Source: Thelonectria olida (lineage: Eukaryota; Ascomycota; Sordariomycetes; Hypocreales; Nectriaceae). From it: a stretch of DNA of 64,000 bases. Location of the stretch: contig JAGPYM010000006.1 in assembly GCA_020736575.1 (NCBI GenBank), positions 186,001 through 250,000 on the forward strand, in the 5' to 3' direction. The notes beneath the pieces are model-generated. The model worked only from the letters and a program-made list of their open reading frames with translations. It was not told the origin of the DNA and did no database searches. Shown one piece after another: positions 46,603 to 58,028 of the stretch. Position 1 is the first letter of the stretch. Every line of letters begins with the position of its first letter. A program made the translations under genes and the position numbers.

Positions 46603-47732
46603 ATGGCAACCCAAGATGCCTTGCGCCGCTTCATCGGAGCCATGGAGGTGGTTTACGGCCCTTTTCAAGACCTGACTGAAGAAGAAGCTGGTCTTTGGAG
46701 CCCGCCCGAGAACCCTGGCGCAGGTGGCCATCGCGGTCGCTACCTTTGGACAGACGCCTTTGGTGTCGTCAACTTCGTAACCCTGTTCAAGGAAACATCT
46801 TCGCCGAAATACTTGGTGCTTGCGAAACGCCTCGTTCAAACTGTTCACGACGTCCTGGGGCGCACGCGAGACGGGCTAGCAAGACTGCCCGGCGCGACCG
46901 ACGACGAGCCTCTTTCTGGGGGGTTGAGAATTGGGAAGCTCTCTGCTTCGGGGAGCGATGGTGATGGCCAGTATCATCACTACCTGACGCTGTGGATGTT
47001 CGCCCTGAATCGGGTTTCATTAGCCACCGGCGACTCCAAATACAATGACTTGGCAATTCAGTTGGCAAAGGCAATCCATCCGCGCTTCATCATCCACCGA
47101 CCATCAGGCAAGTTGAGAATGGTCTGGAAGATCTCTATGGATATGAAACATATTTTGGTTGCGTCCGAAGGCCATTTGGATGCCGCAACAGGCCATGTCA
47201 TATGCAGACTCCTTCAGCGGACTGCGGTGGGACAGGAAGCGCTCCTTAAGCAAGAGATTGACGACTACCTGCAAATCATGAGTTGCGACGGCAAGCTGTC
47301 TCCCAGTGGGGACACGCTTGACCTGGGCATGGGATTGTGGATGTGTCACTTCTTCAAGGATGAGCCGTGGGCAGCCGAATTGGGCGACAAAGGACTGCGC
47401 TTGGCAAAGAGAACGCTCAGCGAGGATTCTTCTACCATGTTGCGAGATGCATCCCAGCGACTCATGTTTCGAGAGGTCGGTGCTTGCATGGGCGTTTCTT
47501 GCTATGGTGGTGACGACGATCTCGAGTCCAAGGTGGCGGCCTTGATGGAGTTTTGGGAGAAGCACATGGAACAGCAGGAAGACGAAGACCTGAGACCCAT
47601 TTCTCTGGTCATGTATTCAGCTGCGCTGATTGTTGGCGGTAAGTCCATCCATGCCCTCGTGCGAAGTACGTAATGTATATGGATAGTCTAACGGCTCTAG
47701 CTTTCCACGACGGCTATCTTGGTGATTTGTAG
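46603..47732 (+). CDS. Six-hairpin-glycosidase-like protein
   Basis: Two exons, 46603-47638 and 47701-47732; intron 62 nt with GTAAGT, TCTAAC and CTAG. The product has 355 residues. Repeated paired-helix segments (ALRRFIGAMEVVY, KYLVLAKRLVQTVHDVL, HHYLTLWMFALNRVSLATGD, KYNDLAIQLAKAIHPRF, MGLWMCHFF, MEFWEKHM) give the alpha/alpha-toroid pattern of six-hairpin glycosidases. No signal peptide is present, and I cannot pick out a catalytic acid with confidence. The short second exon supplies the natural end AFHDGYLGDL. Function is unknown beyond the fold. Confidence 0.72.
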
Positions 47733-48509
47733 GAACATATAAAGACTTCCGTAAAAGGCAAGCAACTTAAATAGGTAGTACTGAGAACAATCGAATATGA
47801 ACAGGCGAGTTGGCGAGCGCTCAGCGCAGAAAGCGACAGTATCCAAGCAACGAAGAGACCCTGCACCCAATGCATACAAATACACAACACGCCACACTAT
47901 TGTTGTCCGGCCGGTGTGACAATAAAGTCCAGAGTGATCCAATTAGTACTGGGCGTTGTAGATTTACCAATATACGCATAGTTGTCATCCTGGTTTTGAT
48001 AATTCCACAATGGCTTGTGAGGTGTGAGCCAGCCCCTTGCTGCCATGCGCGCCAAGACGCTCGATTGAAAATGGAAAGATTGGTGGCTTCAACGCGGTGA
48101 AGCGATTCGTATCCACACTCCAACTATCCGTACGGACGCATTTAATGAGTTATCGAGTGGAATTCGTACGCGGCCGCAGCTGGTCAGTAGGTCCCCTATC
48201 AGCCCATGAGCCCAGAAACATCTCGCATCGACACCGCCGACATCCCTCCCCGAATACGTATCGGACGACGGGCCGTTGTGTTAAAAGATTTATGCTTGAC
48301 CAATACGTATAAATAACCTTAGACTACCTCAGAAAAGACATAGTCTCACTTCGCGGGCCGTTGCCTTGGTCCTGTTTCCGGAATCTCAAACTAACCAAAA
48401 CCTTTTCCATGGCATTTTTCAATGAACCCTTGCCTTTCCTAGAGTCTCTCCAAGTCCCCCACTCTTTTCCGTCCTCGTTTTTGCCCTTCGCAGTCTCTCG
48501 TCACTACAC
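47733..48509. other. Intergenic
   Basis: No gene supported; 3' flanks of two convergent genes. Confidence 0.4.
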
Positions 48510-51506
48510 TCAGCAGGCCTCGTCGTCATTCAGCCTTTGGGCTTCTGTTTCTTGGTTCTGAGTGGTAGGGGCGTACTCTTCAGTCGGACACCTCGCATGA
48601 CCCTGGGAGACTTGATGTTCCCAAAGGTCGTCCCAGTTTGTGTAAACATCCTCGCACTCTCCAAATCCACACCGAAATTTGACCGCTGCAGAATCCGAAC
48701 TTTCCCCAGCCGTTGCAGAACAGACGGGGCAGAAAGTCCATTTCTTGGATTGCGGAAACTCGTTGCCCACCTGCGCCCTGTACTGGCGGTAGTGCTGGTG
48801 TTCGATGGAAGGCTCTAAAAATTTGTGCATATCGTATGGTGTCCAACCACTAGGAAGATAGGCCGTAACAGCGATTTCAGACTTGAAGATCATCAAGTCC
48901 CAAAGGTTCCCCTTCTGATAGAGATGCGTTCTCACGTAGCAAATGATCATCAGCGTGTCTAGCATCCTGTTTTGGGCTTCGTCTGACTTGAGGTTGGTGC
49001 TTAATAGGCCTGGGCCTCCCATAAAAGCAAGCACAGCTCCTCGTGTTCCAGGGCAAAAATGCTGGGCTAGTTTGCGGCGAAGGTCATCATCCAATTGGAA
49101 GATACCTGTTGCAGTTTGCGAGGCCACGATGTCGGACCAGAGAATATCGGTTGAGGTTGCTGAAAGAGCTCTGGTGTGCTTTGCGCTCGGTTGAGCAGCC
49201 TCATCGTCAGATTCGCCACTGATGTCATACTCCCTTTTTTGTGCATTGAAATAGATACTGACTGGCGGCGTGGCCCGGGAGTAGGAGTGGTGATGGGCAG
49301 CACGAGGTATAATGGCGGTTCGTGGAGAACCCGTCCTGACGAGACCCAGCGATGGAAGCAAACTCAGCGTCGATCTCTGTCGGGTTTCCTGATGTGCTGG
49401 TCTTGTCAGGAGGCTCAACTCTTTGACAGATGCCTTATACATATTGATCTCGTCCGCGGCCTGGGTTGCTGGATCCACGGCAACAAAACTAGTCCACTTG
49501 CTTGATATTGAGTACATCTCTCCTAGTAGTTCGGCGTTCTGGCGAACTATTGTCTGCGAAACACTTTGAAGAGTGTGACTTTCGAGATCCATCAACGCAG
49601 CTTTAACCGATAGATGCTGGATTGTGCTGGCGTCTTCCACAGTGTGAACCACAGGGAGACTGCATGTCGAAGTTGACCCCCCATCTGCCTTTGCTTTGAC
49701 AGTGGCTTCGATAGGGGGGGTTGCGGACTTTGAAGAGAAAATGAGGAAGAAAACCGATTTTTGGGTGAAGTGATGAAGGGCGGAGATCCTTCGCGGGGCT
49801 TGGATGAGGCCGGTGAGATTTGCTACCGACGAAGCGTTGCCGCCGTTTGGTTCGACTTTCATCAAGTCATCAGTTTCCAGGGACTTGACTGCATACCCAG
49901 GCCCAAGGTCAATTTCACATGCCCAACTCTTTGGCATCAATGCGCCGCGGAGCATGCGAATAACTCTCTCCTGCCATTTTCCCTGACTGTCGACACCTAC
50001 AACCTCGCCAAAGCCGCCGCCTTCTCCTGCGATACCTTGGATCAAGCGATGCGATACTTCGTTTCCGATTCCGAGAGCAAAGAACCTGATGTGTTCTCCA
50101 AGTTTGGATGCTGTTCTCCGAACAAAGTTGATCGTCTCTTCCGTCTCCCAAATTTCACCATCAGTGAGCAGAATGACCTGCGTTGAGCTAGCACCCTTGG
50201 AACGACGTTCAACGCCCCGTTTCAAAGCAGGAAGGAGATCAGTTCCGCCCATGTCAGCCTGAAATCCTGAGACATGGGACATGGCGATGTCTAGATTTTC
50301 TTGATTGTATGCTTTGGAGATGTCCCATAGCGAGAAGAAATTGCTTCCGAAGGAGAAAAGGTTGAAGAAACAGGTCTCGGGAAGGCTCTTCAAAAACACA
50401 CCAAGGACATCTCGAAGCGCGTTCATCTTGCTTCCTGCCATTGAGCCAGATCGGTCGGCGAGAAAGATGATTTCGCCATTGAATCCATCCAGAGTCGACA
50501 AGTCTGTGAAGAGCTCACTTGGCTTGATAGTGACCATAAGTGCCGAGTGGCCAACGGCATTAGGGGGCGACAGGACAGCGCGGGAACGCAGAAACGATGA
50601 TCCAGACGTCTGGATAAGAAGGACAAAGTCCTTCCCCATGCTTGCGTCTCTTTCAGCCAGACGCGCCATTGCTTTTCTCTGATCATATGCCTCTTCATTG
50701 TTCTTGCCCTTGGCAAGGTCGCTGAAGCTGACGGCCCCCGCAGGCGGACCGGCTCTCCCGATTTCGACTGATACAGGATGGGTGCAACTCTCAAGCCTCC
50801 TGATAGAGTCTGGAGAGCTCACAGCAACCTCAATCCTGAGTCCCGTCTCAGTCACCTCAGATGCACTTGAGATTTCTTGGGGCGAATGCCCGTATCGCGG
50901 CGCAATTGAGGTGGGAATGGTCAGCAGCACACCTTCCCCTCCTGCGTCCGCTTCCAGCTCATTCAAATAGATGATTTCAACCCGAATCACTGACTTTGCA
51001 GGAACATTACCAATCTTGGTCTCAAAGACCTCTGGGGTGTGCTCCTCCAACAGTGCAGCAGCCTCCATCTTCTCAATCGCCCGCTGATACTCACGCTTCG
51101 CATCCGCCTTTGGCTTTACCTGGCCTTCCAACATCTTCGAGTCACCAATCTCACATCGAAACGACGTGATAACTGCGCCATCATAAAGCGGAAATGTGTA
51201 ATGGGCTTCTGAGATGTTGTCTGCCGATATATTGGTGAATCTCTGAACCAGTTTCGTGCTTGCAACGATTGAATCAACGCATACATTAACAGAGACGTCT
51301 AGAAGAGGGAGACACATTGGTGCTTTGTCTGTCACGGCTCCTGCACCTTTCTGGCGAATGGGGAATGTCGGAAAGACTGAGCCAAGATTGGGGCGGGCAT
51401 TTGCCTTGGAGTTAGGCTCAGGAAGAGCTCGGCCAGCGTTCGCAAAGAACACACCCGACGGGAGCCGCTCTGTCTCGAGGTGATGGCTGTAAAAGGCAGA
51501 CATCAT
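48510..51506 (-). CDS. VIT and von Willebrand A domain protein
   Basis: A single exon of 998 residues. The N-terminal VIT domain (about 60-190, with SEAHYTFPLYDGAVITSFRC and YQRAIEKMEAAALLEEHTPEVF) is followed by a vWA domain beginning about 340, with the metal-binding MIDAS motif DRSGSMAGS at 351-359 and a second part GGTDLLPAL. This pairing is known from inter-alpha-trypsin inhibitor heavy chains and from intracellular fungal and slime-mould proteins. No signal peptide is seen, so it is probably cytosolic. The C-terminus adds CPVC, a second Cys pair in RCGFGEC, and WEHQVSQGH, which could form a zinc finger. It stands head to head with the gene at 51885. Confidence 0.9.
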   Translation of the reverse strand: MMSAFYSHHLETERLPSGVFFANAGRALPEPNSKANARPNLGSVFPTFPIRQKGAGAVTDKAPMCLPLLDVSVNVCVDSIVASTKLVQRFTNISADNISEAHYTFPLYDGAVITSFRCEIGDSKMLEGQVKPKADAKREYQRAIEKMEAAALLEEHTPEVFETKIGNVPAKSVIRVEIIYLNELEADAGGEGVLLTIPTSIAPRYGHSPQEISSASEVTETGLRIEVAVSSPDSIRRLESCTHPVSVEIGRAGPPAGAVSFSDLAKGKNNEEAYDQRKAMARLAERDASMGKDFVLLIQTSGSSFLRSRAVLSPPNAVGHSALMVTIKPSELFTDLSTLDGFNGEIIFLADRSGSMAGSKMNALRDVLGVFLKSLPETCFFNLFSFGSNFFSLWDISKAYNQENLDIAMSHVSGFQADMGGTDLLPALKRGVERRSKGASSTQVILLTDGEIWETEETINFVRRTASKLGEHIRFFALGIGNEVSHRLIQGIAGEGGGFGEVVGVDSQGKWQERVIRMLRGALMPKSWACEIDLGPGYAVKSLETDDLMKVEPNGGNASSVANLTGLIQAPRRISALHHFTQKSVFFLIFSSKSATPPIEATVKAKADGGSTSTCSLPVVHTVEDASTIQHLSVKAALMDLESHTLQSVSQTIVRQNAELLGEMYSISSKWTSFVAVDPATQAADEINMYKASVKELSLLTRPAHQETRQRSTLSLLPSLGLVRTGSPRTAIIPRAAHHHSYSRATPPVSIYFNAQKREYDISGESDDEAAQPSAKHTRALSATSTDILWSDIVASQTATGIFQLDDDLRRKLAQHFCPGTRGAVLAFMGGPGLLSTNLKSDEAQNRMLDTLMIICYVRTHLYQKGNLWDLMIFKSEIAVTAYLPSGWTPYDMHKFLEPSIEHQHYRQYRAQVGNEFPQSKKWTFCPVCSATAGESSDSAAVKFRCGFGECEDVYTNWDDLWEHQVSQGHARCPTEEYAPTTQNQETEAQRLNDDEAC

Positions 51507-51884
51507 TCACACCCTTCAGGGAAAGTGACGAGTATGTGTTCTCTGAGGCGGTGGATGAAAACGAGCGGGATAGTAGAATAGAATGAGGGGAAACATGAAG
51601 GAAGCCTTGAGATGCGCTCGACATTATTTTCATTGAGTGTTGTGGTCAGCCATCAAGGCAACCGGATGCCTTATTTCTGAGCCAATTGCAGATGCAGCAG
51701 TGACACCGCTTGAACCAACATTTAGACCCAGCCCCCTCATAGCCACCTTGCATCACCTCGCCTGTAGGTAGTTATTGAGGCTATGTGCATCAAGCCCAAT
51801 CAGTACCTTGTTCTTCGGCCGGCTTTGTACGCTTTGGTCATTTCAACCCCTTTCAACCCATTTCAAACTCGTCCAAACCTCCCC
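51507..51884. promoter_or_regulatory. Divergent intergenic region of the VIT-vWA gene and the helical-domain gene
   Basis: 378 bases separate two divergent start codons, so the promoters probably overlap. No binding motif assigned. Confidence 0.4.
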
Positions 51885-54292
51885 ATGTCTCTACAATCAC
51901 CTCTATCAGTAGGCGACGCCATTCTCTTGGCCAAGATCGCCTACAATGTTGCCCAAGCCTTTTCTTCGGGGGCAAAATCAGCACCAGCTGAGTTTGCCGA
52001 AGTTCAGAGCCTTGTGCGCTCCGTCAAGCACTCACTTGACCTCCTCGCAAGGACGTTGCCCCAAGATCCCGAAGGTTCATCACCAGCGACAGTCAGCCAG
52101 GAGACGCACACTGCTCTGTCAGATATACGAGATAATTGCAGTGCCGTTCTCGCCGACCTTGAAGATTTCGTCAAAAAGTACATGATTCTAGACAAAGCTG
52201 CTCCAGGTAAAAGTGTACGGGGCTGGGGAGATCAGATCAAGAGAGGCTGGAAGAAGGTCGCATGGACGACAGAAGAGGAAGGCATCAAAAAGATGAAAGA
52301 ACGGCTCACAAATCACCTCCACGCTTTGAACTCGTTCATTTTGACAATGAAAATGTAGGGCTTCACTATACGATTCCCGTCGTTTGCAGTAGGTACACCT
52401 CTCAAGCTAACAACCGCAGTGACCAGGAAACGGGAATCCGAGGGAATGTCGAGATGATTCACTACAAGATAGACGACATTTATGGCTGGTTTAACGAGAA
52501 TGTGAAAAAAGAACAATCTTCGGCCTCTCCCGGACGACAGCCCTCTCATGCGCAGAACCAATCTGCAGAACCCAGCCGGTTGGAGTTTGCCTTATACGAA
52601 CAAACCAGTACCTCCTCAGCACAGCAAAAGACGCTGATTTGCCCCCATGTCGCGTTTGCAAACCCCGATCCGCCATCAGATGGCAACGTCAATCAGCATT
52701 TCACTTCGCGTATCTTTCGTTGTCTCTGTTCCTCGCTCAACACGAGAAACAGGACTATCACCGCCCGCGATCATTCAAGCCAGTTGGCTCATACTAGTAA
52801 GAAGTCCTGATTTGCCAAGTGATCAATCCTAAACAGAGTCAAGTTCTCCCTATCAGCCTCTTTGTGCAAGCTATTCACCCTTCCCCGAGAAATCGACTCT
52901 CTTGGCAGATCTATTTGTATTCGCCCCTTTCAAACTCTCCAGTGTCCTTGCTCGTAGAGCAGGTGCCCCCATCATGTGAGCATCCTCGAGTTTCTTGATC
53001 TTCTATAGTTTGGCCAACAACCTACTAGTTCTGGCTGAGTTCGAGGCGCGAGTGAATCAGGTCCGAGTGTTTCAAGCCGCCACACATCTTGCAAATAATC
53101 TCAACACGGCTCTTGTGCTGGACAAGGATGATTCCGTGTCTATACTGAATATGAAATCGTCAGTAAGCGGACAATTGGACCAAAGGAAAATACGCTAAAA
53201 GATATTCAGGGACGGCTCCCACTTTGCAAGGAGCGTATCTGTTCGTTTCATAACGAATGGCACTTCACTGCTGGTCAAGCGACTGTCGTCATTGCAACTT
53301 CTGCACCACTCGTCAGCTCAGCGAGACTGTTTCGATGCCAAGTTTGACAATGGTCCAGTGCCCATCAACTTCGCTCCCGAGCCATACCTGAACATTCAGA
53401 TCGTTTCCAATAACCCTACGGGCTTATCAGAGGAACAGCGGTACAGTATTCAGCGTACGTCTCTCCAGTGCTGTCATTCCTTTGCTTTTTCTTCTATATT
53501 AATGTATCTTAGTACACCACGATACTCCTGTGGCATCTTCCAAAGGGCCCAGATTCGTCTCACTCCAAAAATGTCTTTGCACGCAGGCAGCCGGTCTACC
53601 TTCCCAGGAGTCCGAATCAATCAACTGCTCTGAAGTGGAATTCGAATTTCTTGACGCTTCTAGTATGGCATTGCCCCACGCAATTACTGTGCGAGCTCCT
53701 GATAGCTGATTGTTGTAGTGGCATACGAATACCTCGAGAATCTAAAGGCTATCAAGCACAGATTGCATTTGTACTATCTACAACGGCCGAGATGGGGTGA
53801 GATCGCGGACCAGAGGTAAAGATTTGGCTCAATGCCATACCAAGATATGCAATGCTGATATACAGTTAGACATGTTGGCAATATCATGATTCGCCACCTA
53901 GTTTTGAACGATGCAAAGCTGTCCATCATCCTTGACCCATCCACTGGTAGACGCAGAGGCGTCATCTCATGTGGTGACCTCTCGGCTTCTATTTGTGTTG
54001 AATGTCAGTCTCGAAGTTTTGTCATGCCGTCTTTCTATCGGCTAACTCCTAAACAGTTCCCCCAGACTTCCTCGAAGCGATGGCTACGGGCACGGCCTCG
54101 GTTCGGCGGAACCAGGCCGCGTGGTTCGTGGTAATAGGCAAGGACTTTGTTGATATCGAGAAGCAAGATTGTGGCATTGACCTATTTTCTCCAACAAAAC
54201 AAGACGGTGAGTGTTAGAACCAGCATTCCGGATCCTAGGTTGCTAATCTTATTCAGTGCGTAGGGCTCTTGGGCCGAGTGGTGAACAATAAG
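51885..54292 (+). pseudogene. Fungal helical-N-terminus family gene, apparently disrupted
   Basis: Coding pieces: 51885-52354, 52420-52796, about 52837-52975, 53029-53454, 53513-53662, 53719-53815, 53870-54003, 54057-54206 and 54258-54292. The N-terminus (PLSVGDAILLAKIAYNVAQ) is the helical domain shared with fungal NLR-type proteins. The 3' part (MAYEYLENLKAIKHRLHLYY, RPRWGEIADQRHVGNIMIRH, GKDFVDIEKQDCGIDLFSPT) is conserved in a large uncharacterised family. Two problems argue against an intact gene. No splice at 52797-52836 carries exon 2 into the frame used at 52837-52975. An in-frame TAA at 53196-53198 follows LDQRKIR, and the GTAAGC intron that would remove it breaks the frame. The last exon may also be shortened. 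Either a pseudogene or an unusual splice pattern. Confidence 0.6.
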
Positions 54293-54477
54293 TTCAGGTT
54301 CAAGTCAGGATGCGATGTGAGGAGCTATTGAGCCTAAGGTGGCAATCCCTCAAATGGCTGGCTGGAGTAATCTGGGTGAAACCTCCTTGTAGTTACTGAA
54401 AGGAGATTTCAGCTATAACTAAGCGATAGCGTTATCTATTTGTCTCCCTCCCTCCCAGGCCCCGGCCCTGAGCGGCC

Positions 54478-54615
54478 TGATGTTGCCCCGAATTCTCCGG
54501 CCCCACCACCGGCCCCGACCGGTGTGATATTGCACCGGCTCCTCCGACATTCATCATAGAATGTTTGCGCCTACACCCCCGGCTCGGAGCCGATTGATAT
54601 TGCTCCGATTGCTCC
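54478..54615. promoter_or_regulatory. Three-copy repeat with GC-rich palindromes upstream of MFS transporter
   Basis: The 21-base pattern TGATRTTGCNCCGRNTNCTCC occurs at 54478-54498, 54525-54545 and 54595-54615, always in the same orientation. Each copy is preceded by a short GC-rich, CGG-containing element; the third is a perfect inverted repeat, CGGCTC-G-GAGCCG (54580-54592). Copy 2 also sits in CCGGTG-N8-CACCGG. Paired CGG/CCG triplets are the classical targets of Zn2Cys6 regulators, and such a gene lies just beyond the transporter. The array ends about 170 bases before the start codon. Confidence 0.65.
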
Positions 54616-54788
54616 ATGTTCGCTTTCTGACAAATAACAAATCTGCTACTGAGCACGGAATTGCTTTCAGATCATGTATTTAAATACTCCTTTCCTACCA
54701 CATTCAAGCAATCGGCAAGAAAGCAGCATTCTTGCCAACCTTAGCTTGGAGCTGCTAGTGTAATCCAAAGTGCCTTCTCGTCACAGCC

Positions 54789-56330
54789 ATGGCCACGACG
54801 GACAATGCCGATAAGGCTGCTCAGCCAGAGTCTGCTCCCAGTAGCGAGACCGAGCAGGACCTCGAATACGCCAGAGAACCGGTTTCCGGCGACAAGACAG
54901 ACGACGCCACAACATTGCAGGACGCAGGTCCCCCTGATGGTGGTGCCACAGCGTGGCTGGTCGTCTTGGGAGCGTGGTGTTGCTCCTTCTGCAGCCCTGG
55001 CTGGATCAATAGTACGTGTTTTCCTTTTTTCGGGTGTCTACATACGACACGACCGACTGACGACAGGCCCTTCCACCAGGCATGGGCACTTTCCAGGAGT
55101 ACTACCAGGTTGGGCCTCTGCGCGACTACTCCAGCAGCACCATTGCCTGGATTCCCTCGCTCCAGCTCTTCTTCCTGTTCGGCTTAGGACCCATCGTCGG
55201 CAGAATCTTCGATAGCTATGGACCGAGACCACTCATCATTGGCGGTACGATCCTACACGTCTTTGGACTAATGATGGCATCATTGGCGAAGACATACTAT
55301 CAGTTCCTCTTGTCCCAAGGCGTGTGCAGTGCCATCGGCGTTGCGTGTTTATACTCACCTGGTGGGTTCAACCTACCCCCCTTTGGGATATGGACTACCT
55401 TGGACTGACTATGTAAAGCACTTACCTGCATAGCAACCTGGTTCAACAAAAAGCGCGGAGCAGCCATGGGCATCATGGCAACAGGCTCATCCGTCGGCGG
55501 TGTCATCTTCCCTATTATGATCAGCCGCATGATTAAGAGGAACGGATATCCCTGGGCCTTGAGGGCCGCGGCCTTTCTCATTCTCGGTCTCCAAATAATT
55601 GCCTGCCTGACAGTGCGCCCGAGAATAAAGCCCGTGCCCAAGAAGTTGCCCGCTGGACGTCTCGCAGCGCCTTTCACGGAGTTCCCGTTTGCGATCTTGC
55701 TGCTGGGCATCTTTGTCCTAACCTTTGGCATGTATATCCCCATCGATTATCTGCCATCTCAGGGCCATCAGGAGGCAGACATGTCGGAGGACATGTCTCA
55801 ATACTTAGTAGCCATCTTAAACGCTGCGAGGTAAGTTGACATCTAGCCGCATTACCGTTCCCCCCCCAGCTTTGCAAGGCGCTGATAGTTCTGCCCCCAG
55901 TCTCTTTGGCCGTCTTGGTGCCGGCTATGGTGCCGACCTGATCGGGAGGTGGAACATGTTCATCATTGCTTGTGCCGTTTCTGGAATCTCCAATCTTGCT
56001 CTCTGGATCCCTGCCAAGACGTCGTCCATCACTATCGGCTACGCCATCATGTTCGGCTTCGCCTCAGGAGCCTTTGTCTCCCTCGTCGGCGCCCTCCCCC
56101 TCTCCGTGTCTCCCGTGCCCGAGATCGGCTACCGCATGGGCGTAGTCTTCCTCGTCATCTCGATACCCGCTCTCACCATGGCGCCCATTGGCGGAGCTAT
56201 CCTACAACATGCCGCCAACGGCTGGCTAGACCTGAAGATCTTCGCCGGTGTCATGTGCCTTGTAGGGTCGGCAATTATCCTGGGGTCGAGAGTGCTCTAT
56301 ACCGAGAAACGGCTTCTCAAAGTGTTTTGA
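54789..56330 (+). CDS. MFS monocarboxylate-type (MCT-like) transporter
   Basis: Four exons, 54789-55011, 55080-55361, 55434-55830 and 55901-56330; 443 residues. The charged N-terminal tail (about 50 residues) leads into PPDGGATAWLVVLGAW, the signature of the monocarboxylate-porter family. About twelve hydrophobic segments follow, with PIVGRIFDSYGPRPLIIGG in the loop after helix 2, NKKRGAAMGIMATGSSVGG, and FGRLGAGYGADLIGRWN in the second half. Fungal members are found near metabolite genes and in nutrient uptake; the substrate is unknown. The upstream repeat array suggests control by a Zn2Cys6 factor, perhaps the convergent neighbour. Confidence 0.9.
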
Positions 56331-56830
56331 GTGGCGCCTTCATGAAATAGCTGGTACAGGCGAACGGGGCTGGGGAACTGCTTGAGCATGGAACGGTTAG
56401 ATCTAGAGGCATTCTAGATCTCTTATAGTTCTCCCTTCCTAGACATATCCGGACTTTTTATTCCTACACAGGTGTATTATTAATTATTACTACTTTATTC
56501 ATAGCTTCCTCGACTATACATTAGAGATTAATTGGGATCATCTCCCACTAAGGATTTCCCTTCATTATTAAACCCAAGACTACCTCGGTCCATTAATAAG
56601 ATAAGACAAAATGGCATTTGTTTAAACTAACGAATTTCGAAAACCTCTAGCCAGTATTCGCCGCTAGATCTAGATATAAACAGAATCAGCCTCTCTGGTA
56701 TTCAGACATCTAGAGTGCTACTTGTACAGTTGTACTTCGGAATTTACCTGCGTATAGAACTTCACAAAGACATTTATGCAGTATTCTTAGACACTTCTTC
56801 TGTCCATGCCCCCCTTTCCGCTAATAAAGC
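56331..56830. other. Intergenic, AT-rich, with a hairpin
   Basis: A perfect 8-base inverted repeat (AGATCTAG, 7-base loop, CTAGATCT) lies at 56399-56421, 70 bases after the transporter stop, and may mark the transcript end. 56,450-56,560 is AT-rich. No gene. Confidence 0.5.
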
Positions 56831-58028
56831 TCACAAGTGTTCTATCTTCGTCTGTAGCTCCTGAATAATCTGCCTGAGCTTCTCGTGCTCGTCCGGTATT
56901 GTTCTCAAAATGGACTGTGCAAGGATGGGAAGGCTGCTCTGCGGTAGCGAGCCTCCTACTGCTTTCCTCTTCACTCCTGGCTCGACCAGTGGAGTGTTCT
57001 TGTTAGGAGTGATGGGGGTAGCTAGGTCGCTATTGGGCGACTCTGAGCCGTAATGCGCTGATGTATCAACTTGGAGACTTCGGTCCATGCGGTTGGCCAA
57101 GCGCAGCAGCAGCTGGAGGACCATGACGAATTGAGCAACCGAGGAAGGCCCTACGTCGCCGTGGGGTAGGCTCTGTTGTCGTGTTTGCTGTTCCTCAGCG
57201 TCCGAGGCCATGGATTCGAGGCACTGACGTATGACGTTGCAAATGGCTCTGAATAGGGCCATGAGATGTTGGTGGGAGGCGAGGGCCAAGAACACCAGCC
57301 CGTAGTCAGTGTTCGTTGGGTCGGCGGCGATGTCGCCACGAGCAGAAGAGGCCGCCGTCATGCTGTTAATAATACGTATTAGGGTGTTTGCGTCTTCGAA
57401 CGCCTCCTTCACCTCGCGCGACGATACGGTTGGAGGCGCACCGCCCGGGCGGACAAGACGTCGCATAGTCTGCTTAGTCCTTTGGCTCAGGTCCATCAGC
57501 TGCGAAGAAAGAGCGTCGACAGGGTTTTCGTCGTCGATAGCAGGACAAGTGGTCATGGCCCGGACGTCCCGGCTCCCCTCCTCCGCGTCTCCCGCCGATC
57601 CGGCGACAGCCTCCCCATCGTCAACGCCTGGAAAGGGACCGGTTAGGTCGGTAAAGTCGGGTCCCGAGCCCGGCCCCAACGGACAAAATACGCCACCTAG
57701 ACCTTGGGCAAACCACGACGCGCTGCTCGGATCATTAGGATCGACATTGATGTCTCTGCGAACCGGGAGCTGAACAGAGGGACGATTGTATCTTTGTCTC
57801 GCTGTGGCAGGGGGGTTGCAGGGCGTCAGTAAAGAGAAATAGGGAAAAAGTTGATTACATAGACAGAATAGAGCAACACGTACCGCTGTAAACACAATTC
57901 ACACTCGCTTTCGTACACCGCTCGCACCGAGCGAGGGAAGTTGGGTCCGTCGGAGCTGTTTGCGAATTACCTCGAGAGCATCGCACCTTTTGCTGGCGAC
58001 AGCGGTCACACGAGTGCCGTTGAGACAT
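56831..58028 (-). CDS. Zn2Cys6 transcription factor
   Basis: Two exons, complement of 57884-58028 and 56831-57801; intron 82 nt. The product has 371 residues. Exon 1 encodes the whole zinc cluster: C7-x2-C10-x6-C17 and C35-x2-C38-x6-C45. The long 17-residue spacing holds the loop. The middle is acidic and disordered. The C-terminal half has helical segments ([50 protein letters not shown]) and a final coiled-coil-like helix. Size and layout recall AflR-type pathway-specific regulators. The missing fungal_trans domain supports that, but the assignment is tentative. It converges on the MFS gene. Confidence 0.88.

Noticed and set aside
54290..54310. GGTTCAAGTC-like sequence resembling a tRNA B box
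   Set aside because: No matching A box, acceptor stem or anticodon arm.
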